From: BP-464 sp963825415
GTDB taxonomy: Bacteria > Actinomycetota > Thermoleophilia > Solirubrobacterales > Solirubrobacteraceae
Direction: 5' to 3'
NCBI GenBank assembly: GCA_963825415.1
Contig: CAWGTD010000003.1
Location: forward strand, 310,001-374,000
DNA length: 64,000 nucleotides
Shown here: in pieces, positions 1 to 8,952 of the stretch
Layout: each line of letters opens with the position of its first letter
Numbering within the stretch: position 1 is the stretch's first letter
Notes under the pieces: model-generated
What the model saw: only the letters and a program-made list of their open reading frames with translations
Databases searched by the model: none
What the model was told of the DNA's origin: nothing
Translations under genes and position numbers: made by a program

Positions 1-1084
1 CGTTCGTGGCCGCGCTGAGCGCCTGCTTCGGCGGCGGCGGGGTGGTCGGCGAGCTGGCCGAGGCGGCGGGCACGACGGAGCACGAGGTGCGCACCATCGC
101 CGGCGCGTTGCGCGGCCAGGACATCGTGATCGTGTGGGGCGAGCGGCTGACGCAGGGCCCGCGCGGGGCGCACGCTGCGCGCGCGCTGCTCAACGTCGCC
201 GGGCGCCTGGGGATGGCCGACCGCGAGGGCGCGGGCCTGCTGGAGATCCCCGCGGCGACCAACGGCCGCGGGCTGCGCGAGGTCGGCTGCACGTCGGACG
301 CCGAGCTGCTCGACAAGCCCGGCGGCGGTCTATCTGCTGCACACCGACCCGCTGCGCGACGCCTCCGACCGCCACACGTGGGAGCAGCGGCTGGAGAACG
401 CGACCACCGTCGTCGCCCATGCGGCCTTCCTCACCGACGCCGTGCGCGAGCACGCGACCGTGGTGTTCCCGGCCGAGTCGCACGCCGAGAAGGACGGGAC
501 GGTCACGCACCCCGACGGCCGCATCCAGCGGCTGCGCCCCTCGATCGCGCTGCAGGGCCAGACGCGCTACGGCTGGCACGTGCTGGCCGAGCTGGGCGCG
601 CTGCTGGGCGTGCAGGCGCGCGTGCTGACGGCCGGCATGGCCTGGCAGCAGGTGACCGAGGCCGTGCCGTTCTACTCGGGCATCACGCTCGACGAGCTCG
701 GCGGGCGCGGCGTGCGCTGGCCGGAACGCAATCCCGACGCCGCGGGCCAGCCCGACCTCGGCCCGTTCGGGCTGGAGGCCCCGCCCCATCGCGGCGGGGC
801 CGAACGGCGTGCTGCGGCTGGGCACCTACCGCTCGATCTGGGACAGCCCCGAGGTCGCCGCCTCGCCCGCACTGCGCTTCCTCGCCCACGCCATGCACGT
901 CGAGCTCTCGCCCGACGACGCCCAGCGCCTGAACGTCTTCGACGGCGAGCGCGTGGTCGTCGCCTCCAACGGCGACAGCGCCGAAGCGGTCGTCGCCCTG
1001 CGCGCCGCGGTGCCGCCCGGCAGCGCCTTCTTGGGCGGCAACCCGCTCGCCGGCCCGACGGTCGAGGTGCGCAAGATCACATGA
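1..1084 (+). CDS. nuoG: NADH-quinone oxidoreductase subunit G, C-terminal part, reading frame broken twice
   Basis: C-terminal part of the large subunit G of respiratory complex I, on the cytoplasmic arm; the start lies left of the window. It is recognised from the blocks YLLHTDPLRD, VVFPAESHAEKDGTV and VLRLGTYRSIWD and from nuoH following it. The protein is spread over three frames: frame 3 to about 320, frame 1 from about 328 to 783, frame 2 from about 788 to the TGA at 1082-1084. The second break is one extra C in the CCCC run at 784-787; removing it restores PPIAAGPNGVLRLG. At the first break about 20 residues that normally precede YLLHTDP also seem to be missing (from memory of the family). 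The stop overlaps the nuoH start (ATGA). Family certain; whether the breaks are real is doubtful. Confidence 0.85.
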
Positions 1085-2091
1085 GCGGCTCGGTCCTCTA
1101 CTACGAGCCGTGGTGGATCCAGGTCATCAAGGGGATCGTGATCTTCGCCGTCGGCCTGCAGCTGGTCCCGGTGATCCTGGTCATCGAGCGCAAGCTGCTC
1201 GGCCGCTTCCAGCAGCGCTACGGCCCCAACCGCGTCGGGCCGTTCGGCGTCCTGCAGCCGCTGGCCGACATCATCAAGCTCGCGACCAAGGAGCAGTTCC
1301 GGCCGCGAACGGCGGTCGAGAGCGTCTACGTCGTCGCGCCGATCGTCTCGATCCTGACCGCGGTGGCCGCCTTCGCGATCATCCCGTTCGGCGACGTCAA
1401 CGACATCTTCGGGACGAAGGTCGGCCTCTACGGACTCGACCTGTCGATCGGCCCGCTGTACCTGTTCGCGTTCGGCGCGATCGCCTTCTACGGGATCATG
1501 CTCGGCGGCTGGGCCTCGGGCTCGAAGTACTCGTTCCTCGGCGCGATGCGCGGCGCGGCGCAGCTGATCTCCTACGAGGTCTCCCAGGGCATGGCGCTCG
1601 TCGGCGTGGTCATCACCGCCCAGACGCTGTCGCTCACCGGGATCGTCCACGCCCAGGAGGGCATGTGGTACGTGCTCCCGCAGATCGTCGGCTTCCTGGT
1701 CTTCATGGTGGCGAGCTTCGCCGAGACCAATCGCGCGCCGTTCGACCTCGTCGAGGCCGACGCCGAGCTGGTCGGCGGCTACAACACCGAGTACGGCGGG
1801 GCTCGCTTCGCGTCGTTCTTCTTCGCCGAGTACCTCAACGTGCTGGTCGTCAGCGGCATCGCCACCACCGTGTTCCTCGGCGGCTGGCTGATCCCCGGCA
1901 TCGACACCCCTGGCTGGGCCCAGCCGCTGGTGGTGCTGACGAAGATGATGTTCTTCGTGTTCATCTTCATCTGGGTCCGTGCGACGCTGCCGCGCCTGCG
2001 CTACGACCAGCTGATGAGCTTCGGCTGGAAGGTGCTGCTGCCGGTGGCCACCCTCAACGTGCTGGTGACTGCAATCGTGGTGACCGTCTGA
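1081..2091 (+). CDS. nuoH: NADH-quinone oxidoreductase subunit H
   Basis: 336-residue membrane subunit of complex I that joins the quinone site to the proton-pumping arm. Family hallmarks are visible: IERKLLGRFQQRYGPNRVGP near the N-terminus, KEQFRP, ASFAETNRAPFDLVEADAEL in the acidic quinone-cavity loop, and a C-terminal WVRATLPRLRYDQLM. About eight hydrophobic segments, full length for the family. The ATG overlaps the nuoG stop and the TGA overlaps the nuoI ATG (2089-2093), so translation is likely coupled through G-H-I. Confidence 0.97.
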   Translation: MSGSVLYYEPWWIQVIKGIVIFAVGLQLVPVILVIERKLLGRFQQRYGPNRVGPFGVLQPLADIIKLATKEQFRPRTAVESVYVVAPIVSILTAVAAFAIIPFGDVNDIFGTKVGLYGLDLSIGPLYLFAFGAIAFYGIMLGGWASGSKYSFLGAMRGAAQLISYEVSQGMALVGVVITAQTLSLTGIVHAQEGMWYVLPQIVGFLVFMVASFAETNRAPFDLVEADAELVGGYNTEYGGARFASFFFAEYLNVLVVSGIATTVFLGGWLIPGIDTPGWAQPLVVLTKMMFFVFIFIWVRATLPRLRYDQLMSFGWKVLLPVATLNVLVTAIVVTV

Positions 2092-2630
2092 TGTCCACGC
2101 TCTACTCGCTACCCGACGACCAGATCGAGGTCGTGCACGCGCCCGAGCCCGGCGGCGCCGGCGGCCTGTACCGCGCGCTGGGCGAGACCCTGCGCGGGCT
2201 GCGCGGCACCTTCGCCCGTGTGGTCGAGGGGCCGACGACGATCCAGTACCCCGAGGAGAAGGTGCCGGTCTACCCGCGCTTCCGCGGCCGCCACAAGCTG
2301 CATCGCTTCGAGGACACCGGGCTCGAAAAATGCGTCGGCTGCTCGCTGTGCGCGGCCGCCTGCCCGGCGGACTGCATCCGCGTCGTCGCGGCCGAGAACA
2401 CGCCCTCCAACCGCGTCAGCGCCGGCGAGCGTTACGCCGCGGTCTACGAGATCAACCTGTCGCGCTGCATCTTCTGCGGCTACTGCGAGGTCGCGTGCCC
2501 GTTCGACGCGATCACGATGGGCCACGACTACGAGATGTCGGACTACCACCGCTCGGACCTCATCTTCACCAAGGAGATGCTGCTGGCCGAGCCGCTCGAG
2601 CGCACGCCGCTGCGCGCCGAGGGCGAATAA
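2091..2630 (+). CDS. nuoI: NADH-quinone oxidoreductase subunit I (2x 4Fe-4S ferredoxin-like)
   Basis: 179-residue subunit carrying clusters N6a and N6b, the last iron-sulphur relay before quinone. Two ferredoxin motifs are complete: CVGCSLCAAACP starting at Cys81 and CIFCGYCEVACP starting at Cys126. The FRGRHKL stretch ahead of the first motif is typical of the family. It overlaps nuoH by one base. In the usual nuo order nuoJ would follow directly; here a protease gene intervenes, so nuoI is the end of the first nuo block. Confidence 0.97.
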   Translation: MSTLYSLPDDQIEVVHAPEPGGAGGLYRALGETLRGLRGTFARVVEGPTTIQYPEEKVPVYPRFRGRHKLHRFEDTGLEKCVGCSLCAAACPADCIRVVAAENTPSNRVSAGERYAAVYEINLSRCIFCGYCEVACPFDAITMGHDYEMSDYHRSDLIFTKEMLLAEPLERTPLRAEGE

Positions 2631-2679
2631 GAACCAGGTTCACCGCCAGATACCGGGGCGCGGGCGCGTTGACGCTCGC

Positions 2680-4263
2680 ATGGGATCTGTTCGCCGCGGG
2701 CTGCTCGCGCTCGCACTCTTCTGCTTCGCCCTCCCCACAGCGGCCTCGGCCGCCGGACTGCGCGACGGCACCGCCGTGCTGCAGTTCAAGGATCGCGCCG
2801 CCAAGGCGCGGCTGGTGACGGCGGCGCAGCGCCTCGGCCTGCACGGCACGACGTTCCGGCGGCTGCCGTTCGTCGTCGTGCGCGGCAACGCGGTCCAGCT
2901 GCGCGGGCTGGCAGCCCGGCGCGGCGTCGTGGCGGCGCACATGGCGGGCAAGATCCACTTCGACCTCTACCAGTCCGCCGGGCTGGTCTTCGAGGGCGCC
3001 GATACGCGCGAGTCGATGTACACGGGCGGGTTCGACGGCCGCGGGGTCAACATCGCGGTGGTCGACGGCGGCGTCGACGGACTGCACCCCGACCTCATGA
3101 AGCGGATCGTCAAGAACGTCAAGTTCGTCGGCGACCTCAACTCGGGCTTCGTTCCGACCCAGGCCGTCGAGTGCCCGGACGGCGCGCCGTGCACCAGCGA
3201 CACGACCTCGGGCCACGGCACGCACGTGGCCGGCATCATGGCCGGCGACGGCACGGCCTCGGATGGCTTCTATCGCGGCATCGCGCCGGGCGCCGGCATC
3301 GTCGCCCTCGGCGTGGGCGACGGCGAGACGATCGACTACGCGCTGGCCGCGTACGACTGGCTGCTGGCGCATCCCGAGCTGAAGGTGGCGGCGGTCAACA
3401 ACTCGTGGGGCCAGAGCCAGTCCAACGGCGACCTGCGCTACGACTCGACCGAGCCCGTCAACGTCGCGACCAAGATGCTGCACGACGCGGGCATCAGCCC
3501 CGTGTTCTCCGCCGGCAACACGAGCACCGGCGACCGCACCGACGCGCTGGCCGGCGGCTCGACCTGCGACACCGTGGCGGCGGGCTCCGAGCGCGTCGCC
3601 GGGCCCGGCATCTGCCGCTTCACGATCTACGGCTCGGCACCGTGGGCGATCGCCGTGGCCGCCTCGCGCAAGGACGGCGCCGGCCCGGGCTCGGCCCAGC
3701 ACCTGGCCGTCTTCTCGTCGCGCGGCGACCCGTTCAGAGAGATCTCCCTGGACGGCAAGCCGGTGAAATACCTGCCGACGGTGACGGCGCCCGGCGCCAA
3801 CATCCGCGCCGCGCGCAACGCGGCCAGCGTCGCCAACGCGGCCAGCTGCGGCTCGGCCGAGCCGGAGCCGTGCGCCGTTTCCCCGGCGCCGCAGTACGAG
3901 GCGCTCTACATGCCGCTGTCGGGCACCTCGATGGCCGCCCCGCACGTGACCGGCGCGATCGCCGTGATCCAGTCGGCGGCCGTCCAGCTGCTGCACCACC
4001 GCCTCACCCCCGACAAGGTCAAGCAGCTGATCTCCGCCACCGCGGCGCCGATGACCGGCAACGACGGCTACTGGGACTGGCCGTGCGGCGGGGTGGCGGC
4101 TGGGCAGCTGTCGCTGTGGGACTGCGGGGCCAACGCCTACCACGACCCGAAGGACCCGACGTTCCCCGAGTTCTCGGGCACGAAGTACCAGCCCTACCAG
4201 ACCGGGCCTGGCTTCCTGGACGTCGCCGCGGCGATCCGCCGCGTGCAGGCGATGGCCGGCTGA
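2680..4263 (+). CDS. Secreted subtilisin-like serine protease (peptidase family S8)
   Basis: 527-residue protein with an N-terminal signal peptide (basic start, LLALALFCFALPTAASA) and a catalytic subtilase domain. The triad is complete: Asp129 in VVDGGVDG, His179 in SGHGTHVAG, Ser417 in SGTSMAAPH, with the oxyanion Asn in VNNSWG. Residues about 25-110 resemble an I9-type propeptide. The ATG at 2680 was chosen because the signal peptide begins there, 49 bp after the nuoI stop. It probably acts outside the membrane after processing. Its place between nuoI and nuoJ is unusual: nothing links it to complex I, and it is followed by a hairpin and a palindromic element, suggesting an insertion into the operon. 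Confidence 0.93.
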   Translation: MGSVRRGLLALALFCFALPTAASAAGLRDGTAVLQFKDRAAKARLVTAAQRLGLHGTTFRRLPFVVVRGNAVQLRGLAARRGVVAAHMAGKIHFDLYQSAGLVFEGADTRESMYTGGFDGRGVNIAVVDGGVDGLHPDLMKRIVKNVKFVGDLNSGFVPTQAVECPDGAPCTSDTTSGHGTHVAGIMAGDGTASDGFYRGIAPGAGIVALGVGDGETIDYALAAYDWLLAHPELKVAAVNNSWGQSQSNGDLRYDSTEPVNVATKMLHDAGISPVFSAGNTSTGDRTDALAGGSTCDTVAAGSERVAGPGICRFTIYGSAPWAIAVAASRKDGAGPGSAQHLAVFSSRGDPFREISLDGKPVKYLPTVTAPGANIRAARNAASVANAASCGSAEPEPCAVSPAPQYEALYMPLSGTSMAAPHVTGAIAVIQSAAVQLLHHRLTPDKVKQLISATAAPMTGNDGYWDWPCGGVAAGQLSLWDCGANAYHDPKDPTFPEFSGTKYQPYQTGPGFLDVAAAIRRVQAMAG

Positions 4264-4278
4264 GAGCGGTCTGACCGT

Positions 4279-4304
4279 GGCCGCTGCGTCTGCGCGCAGC
4301 GGCC
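4279..4304 (+). terminator. Hairpin after the S8 protease gene
   Basis: Perfect 10-bp stem GGCCGCTGCG/CGCAGCGGCC around a 6-nt loop, starting 15 bases after the protease stop. There is no T-run, which is common for actinobacterial terminators. It would separate protease transcription from nuoJ. Confidence 0.6.
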
Positions 4305-4312
4305 CGCCGACG

Positions 4313-4480
4313 CCGAGTGTCGTGGGTCGGAAGTTCGGCCTCAGCCTGCGGATCGGATCGTCGTTCGTGGCGGTTGACGACGACGAAGCCTGTACCGGCG
4401 GTACAGGCGAGGAGCCGGCTGCCGCCACGGACGGCGGACGCCCGCAGGGTGCCGTCGAAGTTCCGACTCCCGACACTAGG
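4313..4480. repeat. MITE-like imperfect palindrome between the protease gene and nuoJ
   Basis: The two ends form inverted repeats: 4316-4337 matches the reverse complement of 4456-4477 at 19 of 22 bases, extended outward by CC/GG. Pairing continues inward through CCTGCGG, CGTGGCGG and a central CCTGTACC-GGC-GGTACAGG (4389-4407), so nearly the whole 168 bp can fold on itself. This is the build of a small non-autonomous transposable element or a long regulatory hairpin. I see no clear target-site duplication and no second copy in the window. It contains no open reading frame that I would believe. Confidence 0.6.
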
Positions 4481-4482
4481 AT
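4477..4482 (+). promoter_or_regulatory. Candidate -10 box for nuoJ
   Basis: TAGGAT fits TAnnnT, ends 11 nt before the nuoJ ATG, and overlaps the right end of the palindromic element. It could restart transcription of nuoJ-N after the inserted protease gene. No convincing -35 is visible. Confidence 0.35.
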
Positions 4483-4493
4483 TCGGCGGCCGC

Positions 4494-5165
4494 ATGGCCG
4501 ACGTCTTCTTCTTCATCGCGGGCATCGGTGCCATCGCCGGAGCGATCGGCGTCGTCTCGGTCCGCAACTCGTTCTACGCGGTCCTCGCCCTCGTCGGCCA
4601 CCTGCTCAGCCTCGCCGCCCTGTTCCTGCTGCTGCGGGCGCAGTTCGTCGCCGCCGCCCAGGTGATCGTCTACGCCGGCGCGGTGATGGTCCTCTACGTG
4701 TTCGTCGTCTCCTACGTCTCCGAGGGGCCGTTCCAGAGCACCCCCGGCCCGGTCGGCGGCCCGGCGCGCCTGCTGGCCTACGCATTCGCGGTTGCGCTTG
4801 CGATCGAGCTGATGATCGCGATGCTCGGCTCGGGACTGCAGGCGATCGACGGGCAGGGCGCGCAGTACGACCCGGGCTTCGGCACGCCCGGGCAGATCGG
4901 CGAGCTGCTGTTGACGAAGTTCCTCTTCCCGTTCGAGGCGGCCTCGTTCCTGCTGCTGATCGCAGCGGTCGGCGCGGTGGTGCTGGCGCGGCGGCGCGGC
5001 GGGCAGATCGATACGCCCGGGCGCCCGATCCTGAGCGTGATGGACGTGATGCGCGACGAGCGCACCGGCTCGATGGCCGAGGCCGTGGCTTCGGGCACGG
5101 GGCGGCCGGCTGTGGGTGCCGCCGCGCCGCGCTCGATCGAGGAACGTGAGAAGGGCGGCTGGTGA
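4494..5165 (+). CDS. nuoJ: NADH-quinone oxidoreductase subunit J
   Basis: 223-residue membrane subunit of complex I with about five transmembrane segments. The family signature QVIVYAGAVMVLYVFVV around residues 55-72 is present, and FLFPFEAASFLLLIAAVGAV forms the last helix. The C-terminal 50 residues are a polar tail, longer than in enterobacterial NuoJ but usual in actinobacteria. The start ATGGCC lies 13 bases after the palindromic element. nuoK begins 7 bases after the stop. Confidence 0.95.
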   Translation: MADVFFFIAGIGAIAGAIGVVSVRNSFYAVLALVGHLLSLAALFLLLRAQFVAAAQVIVYAGAVMVLYVFVVSYVSEGPFQSTPGPVGGPARLLAYAFAVALAIELMIAMLGSGLQAIDGQGAQYDPGFGTPGQIGELLLTKFLFPFEAASFLLLIAAVGAVVLARRRGGQIDTPGRPILSVMDVMRDERTGSMAEAVASGTGRPAVGAAAPRSIEEREKGGW

Positions 5166-5172
5166 ACGCCTA

Positions 5173-5472
5173 ATGGCCATCGGCTGGTACCTGGCGATCT
5201 CGGCGATCATCTTCACCATCGGCGCCGCCGGCGTGCTGACGCGGCGCAACCCGCTGGTCACGCTGCTCTGCCTGGAGCTGATGCTCAACGCCTCCAACCT
5301 GGCGCTGATCGCGTTCAGCCGGATGCACGGCAACGGCGACGGGCAGATCTTCGCGATCATCGTGATGGTCGTCGCGGCCTGTGAGGTCACCGTCGGCCTG
5401 GGGATGATCGTGGCGATCCACCGCCGCGCGCTGCCGGTCGACGTCGACGAGCTGCGGGAGCTGCACGGGTGA
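5173..5472 (+). CDS. nuoK: NADH-quinone oxidoreductase subunit K
   Basis: 99-residue three-helix membrane subunit, MrpC-like. The conserved membrane glutamates are visible in LCLELMLNASNL and VAACEVTVGL. Length is exactly that of the family. It lies between nuoJ (7 bases upstream) and nuoL (10 bases downstream) as part of one transcript. Confidence 0.96.
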   Translation: MAIGWYLAISAIIFTIGAAGVLTRRNPLVTLLCLELMLNASNLALIAFSRMHGNGDGQIFAIIVMVVAACEVTVGLGMIVAIHRRALPVDVDELRELHG

Positions 5473-5482
5473 GGGCGCGCTG

Positions 5483-7483
5483 ATGCAGACCCTCGCCTGG
5501 CTCGTCCTCGCGTTCCCGCTGGCCGGCGCGATCGTCTGCGGCGTGGGCTACCGCGCCCTGCCCGGGCGCTGGCCCGGGTTCGTCGGCACGGCGGCGATCG
5601 CCGGCGCCTTCGGCTCGGCGATCGGCCTGATCGCCTCGCTTCAGTCCCACGGGGTCGAGCACCGCCAGTTCGTCTACGTCGGCTGGGACTACGCGGCGAC
5701 CGTCGGGGTCGACGCCAAGGTCGCGCTGCTGATCGACCCGCTGAGCGTCTTCATGGCGCTCGTGGTCACCGGGGTGAGCATGCTCATCCACCTCTACTCG
5801 ATCAGCTACCTGGGGAGCGACCGCGGCTACGCGCGCTTCTTCTCCTACCTGAACTTCTTCGTGTTCTCGATGCTCGTGCTGGTCCTGGCGGGCAACTTCC
5901 TGCTGCTGATCGTCGGCTGGGCGTTCGTGGGCGCGGCGTCCTACCTGCTGATCTCGTTCTGGTACCGGCGCAACACGGCGACGAGCGCGGGCATCAAGGC
6001 GTTCGTCATCAACGTCGTCGGCGACATCGGCCTGGTGCTCGGGACCTACTTCCTGTTCCGCAGCACCGGCACGCTGGACTTCCTGGGCACGTTCGAGAAG
6101 GTCGGCGGCATCCCGCAGGGCGACCTCACCGCGGGCTGCATCCTGCTGCTCGTCGGCGCGTTCGCGAAGTCCGCCCAGGTGCCGCTGCACACCTGGCTTC
6201 CGGACGCGATGGAGGGCCCGACCCCGGTCTCGGCGCTGATCCACGCCGCGACGATGGTCACCGCCGGCGTCTATCTGATCGCGCGCATGTGGCCGCTGTT
6301 CGAGGAGGCGCCGGCCGCGGCCGACGTGGGCGCGGTGATCGGCTGCCTGACGCTGCTGATCGCGGGGACGATCGGCCTGGCCGTCACCGACCTCAAGCGC
6401 GTCATCGCCTACTCGACGATGTCGCAGATCGGCTACATGATCATGGGCGTCAGCGCGGGCGCCTACGCGGCCGGCCTGTTCCACCTCATGACGCACGCGT
6501 TCTTCAAGGCGCTGCTGTTCATGGCCGCGGGCTCGCTGATCGGCGCGATGGCCGGCGAGCAGTCGCTGGACCGCATGGGCGGCTTTCGCCGCGCGATGCC
6601 GTTCACGTTCGGATGCTTCGTGGTCGGAGGCCTGGCGCTGGCGGGCGTGCCGCCGTTCAGCGGCTTCTTCTCCAAGGACGAGATCCTCGCGCTGGTCGGC
6701 GAGCGCGGTGGCGGCTTCTGGGTGCTCTACGCGGTCGGCTACGTGGGCGCGTTCATCACGGCCGTCTACACGTGGCGGATGATCTTCCGGGCGTTCTGGG
6801 GCGAGCCCGTCCCGGAAGCCGTCGAGCTCGAACAAGGGCACCTGCATCACCCCGAGGTGCCGCGCAACCCGGCGACCGGCGAGGAGGAGGACACCGACGT
6901 CGGCTTCCCCGGCCCCGAGCACCACGTCGCCGAGCAGGAGGGCTCGATGAAGGTGGCGATGGGTGTGCTCGCCGTGCTCGCCACGATCGGCGGCCTGGGC
7001 CAGATCCCGTTCGGCGTGACGGACTACGTCGATCAGTTCCTGGCGCCGAGCTTCGAAGGGTCGCGCTTCTACGAGGCGCTCGACCCGTCCGACGGCTTCA
7101 CGCTCGTCGGCCTGCTCCTCGGCGCCGCGGTCGGCGTGGCGGGCATCGCCGTCGCCTACCGCGTGTGGGTCCAACGGCCGGGCACCTCCGAGCGCGTGCG
7201 GGCACGGCTCGCTCCGCTGCACACGCTGTTCGTCAACAAGTGGTACTTCGACGAGCTGATCGACGTCGCGATCGTCCGCCCCTTCGCCTGGTTCGGGCGC
7301 TTCGGCCAGCAGACCTTCGAGCGCGTCTTCGTGCAGGGCACGCTGATCGGCGGGACGAGCGTGGTCGTCCGGGCCGGGTCGGCGGCGGTGCGCACGCTGC
7401 AGTCGGGCTTCCTGCGCGCCTACGCCGCGCTGATCGTCATCGGCGCCGTCGCGATCGCCGCGTACTTCCTGGTGCAGTCATGA
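5483..7483 (+). CDS. nuoL: NADH-quinone oxidoreductase subunit L
   Basis: 666-residue antiporter-like proton-pumping subunit with the long lateral helix. Typical blocks are SISYLGSDRGYARFFSYLNFF, HTWLPDAMEGPTPVSALIHA (with conserved Lys and His residues around it) and MTHAFFKALLFMAAGS. An extra polar loop of about 45 residues (about 450-495), rich in Glu and His, separates two late helices. The C-terminus carries the lateral helix and last transmembrane segment. Its stop overlaps the nuoM ATG (ATGA at 7480). Confidence 0.97.
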   Translation: MQTLAWLVLAFPLAGAIVCGVGYRALPGRWPGFVGTAAIAGAFGSAIGLIASLQSHGVEHRQFVYVGWDYAATVGVDAKVALLIDPLSVFMALVVTGVSMLIHLYSISYLGSDRGYARFFSYLNFFVFSMLVLVLAGNFLLLIVGWAFVGAASYLLISFWYRRNTATSAGIKAFVINVVGDIGLVLGTYFLFRSTGTLDFLGTFEKVGGIPQGDLTAGCILLLVGAFAKSAQVPLHTWLPDAMEGPTPVSALIHAATMVTAGVYLIARMWPLFEEAPAAADVGAVIGCLTLLIAGTIGLAVTDLKRVIAYSTMSQIGYMIMGVSAGAYAAGLFHLMTHAFFKALLFMAAGSLIGAMAGEQSLDRMGGFRRAMPFTFGCFVVGGLALAGVPPFSGFFSKDEILALVGERGGGFWVLYAVGYVGAFITAVYTWRMIFRAFWGEPVPEAVELEQGHLHHPEVPRNPATGEEEDTDVGFPGPEHHVAEQEGSMKVAMGVLAVLATIGGLGQIPFGVTDYVDQFLAPSFEGSRFYEALDPSDGFTLVGLLLGAAVGVAGIAVAYRVWVQRPGTSERVRARLAPLHTLFVNKWYFDELIDVAIVRPFAWFGRFGQQTFERVFVQGTLIGGTSVVVRAGSAAVRTLQSGFLRAYAALIVIGAVAIAAYFLVQS

Positions 7484-8952
7484 CGGTCCACCTCTCGATC
7501 CTGCTCGCTCTGCCTGCCGTCGGGCCGCTGGTCGGAGGGCTGCTCGGGCGAGCGCTCTCGCGCTGGTGCTCGGTCGGGGCGGCGCTGCTCGCGCTGGCCT
7601 ACGCGATCGTCGCGGTGGTCCGCTACAAGAGCGGCGGCGGGCTGCAGTTCGTCACCGACGAGACCTGGATCTCCGAGCTCGGCGTGCACTGGAAGCTCGG
7701 CGTCGACGGGCTGAACCTGTTCCTGGTGCTGCTGACGACGATCCTGTTCAGCGCCGCGACGCTGTGGTCGGCGCTGGGACTCGGCTCGGAGCGGCCCGAG
7801 CGGCGCAGCCTCTATTACTTCTGGCTCGCGCTGGGGCACTCGGCGGTGCTCGGCGCGCTGCTGGCCCAGGACCTGCTGCTGTTCGTCGGATTCTTCGACC
7901 TGATGCTGGTGCCGTTCCTGTTCCTGACCGGCATCTTCGGCGGGCCCGACCGCGTGCGGGCGATCGTCAAGCTCTTCATCTACACGCTGGTCGGCTCGTT
8001 GTTGATGCTCTCCGCCGCCGTCGCGACCGCCGTCTTGAGCAGCGGCGACCAGCAGATCAGCTTCGTGCTGAGCGACATCGCGGCGCGCGGGCCGCTGGCC
8101 AACGGCTCGCAGGACTGGATCTTCCTGTTCTTCGCCGCCGCGTTCCTGGTGAAGATGCCGGCCTTCCCGCTGCACGGCTGGATGCCCGAGGGCTATCTGA
8201 ACATGCCGCTGCCGGTGCTGGCGGTGTTCTCCGGCGTGCTCAGCAAGGTCGCCGCCTACGGCTTCCTGCGGATCTGCCTGCCGCTGTTCCCGCACGGCAG
8301 CCAGCACTTCCAGACGCTGCTGCTGCTCGTCGCGCTGGCCTCGATCCTCTACGGCTCGGCGATGGCGTTCACGACGACGAACACGCGCCTGGTGCTGGGT
8401 TTCTCGTCGATCGCCCAGCTGGGGTTCATCACGCTGGGGATCTTCTCGCTGCGCCCCGAGGGCGCCCAGGGCGCGCTGCTGCAGGCGGTCAACCACGGCC
8501 TGGTCGTGGCGCCGGCGTTCCTGATCGTCGGGCTGCTGGCGGTCCGCGCCGGGTCGGAGGACCTGCGCGACATGGGCGGCCTTGCCTTCCGCGCGCCGGT
8601 GCTTGCCGCGTTGTTCTTGATCGTCGCGCTTGCGACGCTGGCGATGCCCGGCTCGTCGAACTTCGCGGGTGAGTTCTTGATCCTGCTCGGCGTGTTCCGC
8701 GAGCAGATCGTCATCGCGATCGTCGCGTTCACGGGCGTGGCGCTGGCGAGCGTCTACATGCTGCGGGCGTTCATCCGCGCGATGCACAACCGCACGGGGC
8801 CGGCGGTCGAGTCGCGCGAGCTCGGGCTGGGCGACGCGCTCGTGCTCGTGCCGCTGGTGGCCACGATCCTGGCGCTCGCCGTCTACCCGCAGGTCGCGCT
8901 GACGCGCTCCGAGGGCTCGGTCAAGGCGTCGGTGGCGAAGGCGGCGCCGTGA
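7480..8952 (+). CDS. nuoM: NADH-quinone oxidoreductase subunit M
   Basis: 490-residue antiporter-like proton-pumping subunit. Diagnostic stretches are LGVDGLNLFLVLLT, FFDLMLVPFLFLTGI, KMPAFPLHGWMPEGYLNMP (pump motif with Lys and His) and NHGLVVAPAFLIVG. The start ATG overlaps the nuoL stop, and the TGA overlaps a GTG start of nuoN. Full length with about 14 transmembrane segments. Confidence 0.97.
   Translation: MTVHLSILLALPAVGPLVGGLLGRALSRWCSVGAALLALAYAIVAVVRYKSGGGLQFVTDETWISELGVHWKLGVDGLNLFLVLLTTILFSAATLWSALGLGSERPERRSLYYFWLALGHSAVLGALLAQDLLLFVGFFDLMLVPFLFLTGIFGGPDRVRAIVKLFIYTLVGSLLMLSAAVATAVLSSGDQQISFVLSDIAARGPLANGSQDWIFLFFAAAFLVKMPAFPLHGWMPEGYLNMPLPVLAVFSGVLSKVAAYGFLRICLPLFPHGSQHFQTLLLLVALASILYGSAMAFTTTNTRLVLGFSSIAQLGFITLGIFSLRPEGAQGALLQAVNHGLVVAPAFLIVGLLAVRAGSEDLRDMGGLAFRAPVLAALFLIVALATLAMPGSSNFAGEFLILLGVFREQIVIAIVAFTGVALASVYMLRAFIRAMHNRTGPAVESRELGLGDALVLVPLVATILALAVYPQVALTRSEGSVKASVAKAAP

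Noticed and set aside
4389..4407. CCTGTACCGGCGGTACAGG as a stand-alone operator
   Set aside because: It is the centre of the larger 168-bp palindrome, so the element explains it without invoking a regulator.
2566..4476. Minus-strand open frame of 636 codons opposite the S8 protease
   Set aside because: Arg/Ala-rich with no motif; the plus-strand protease has a complete triad and signal peptide.
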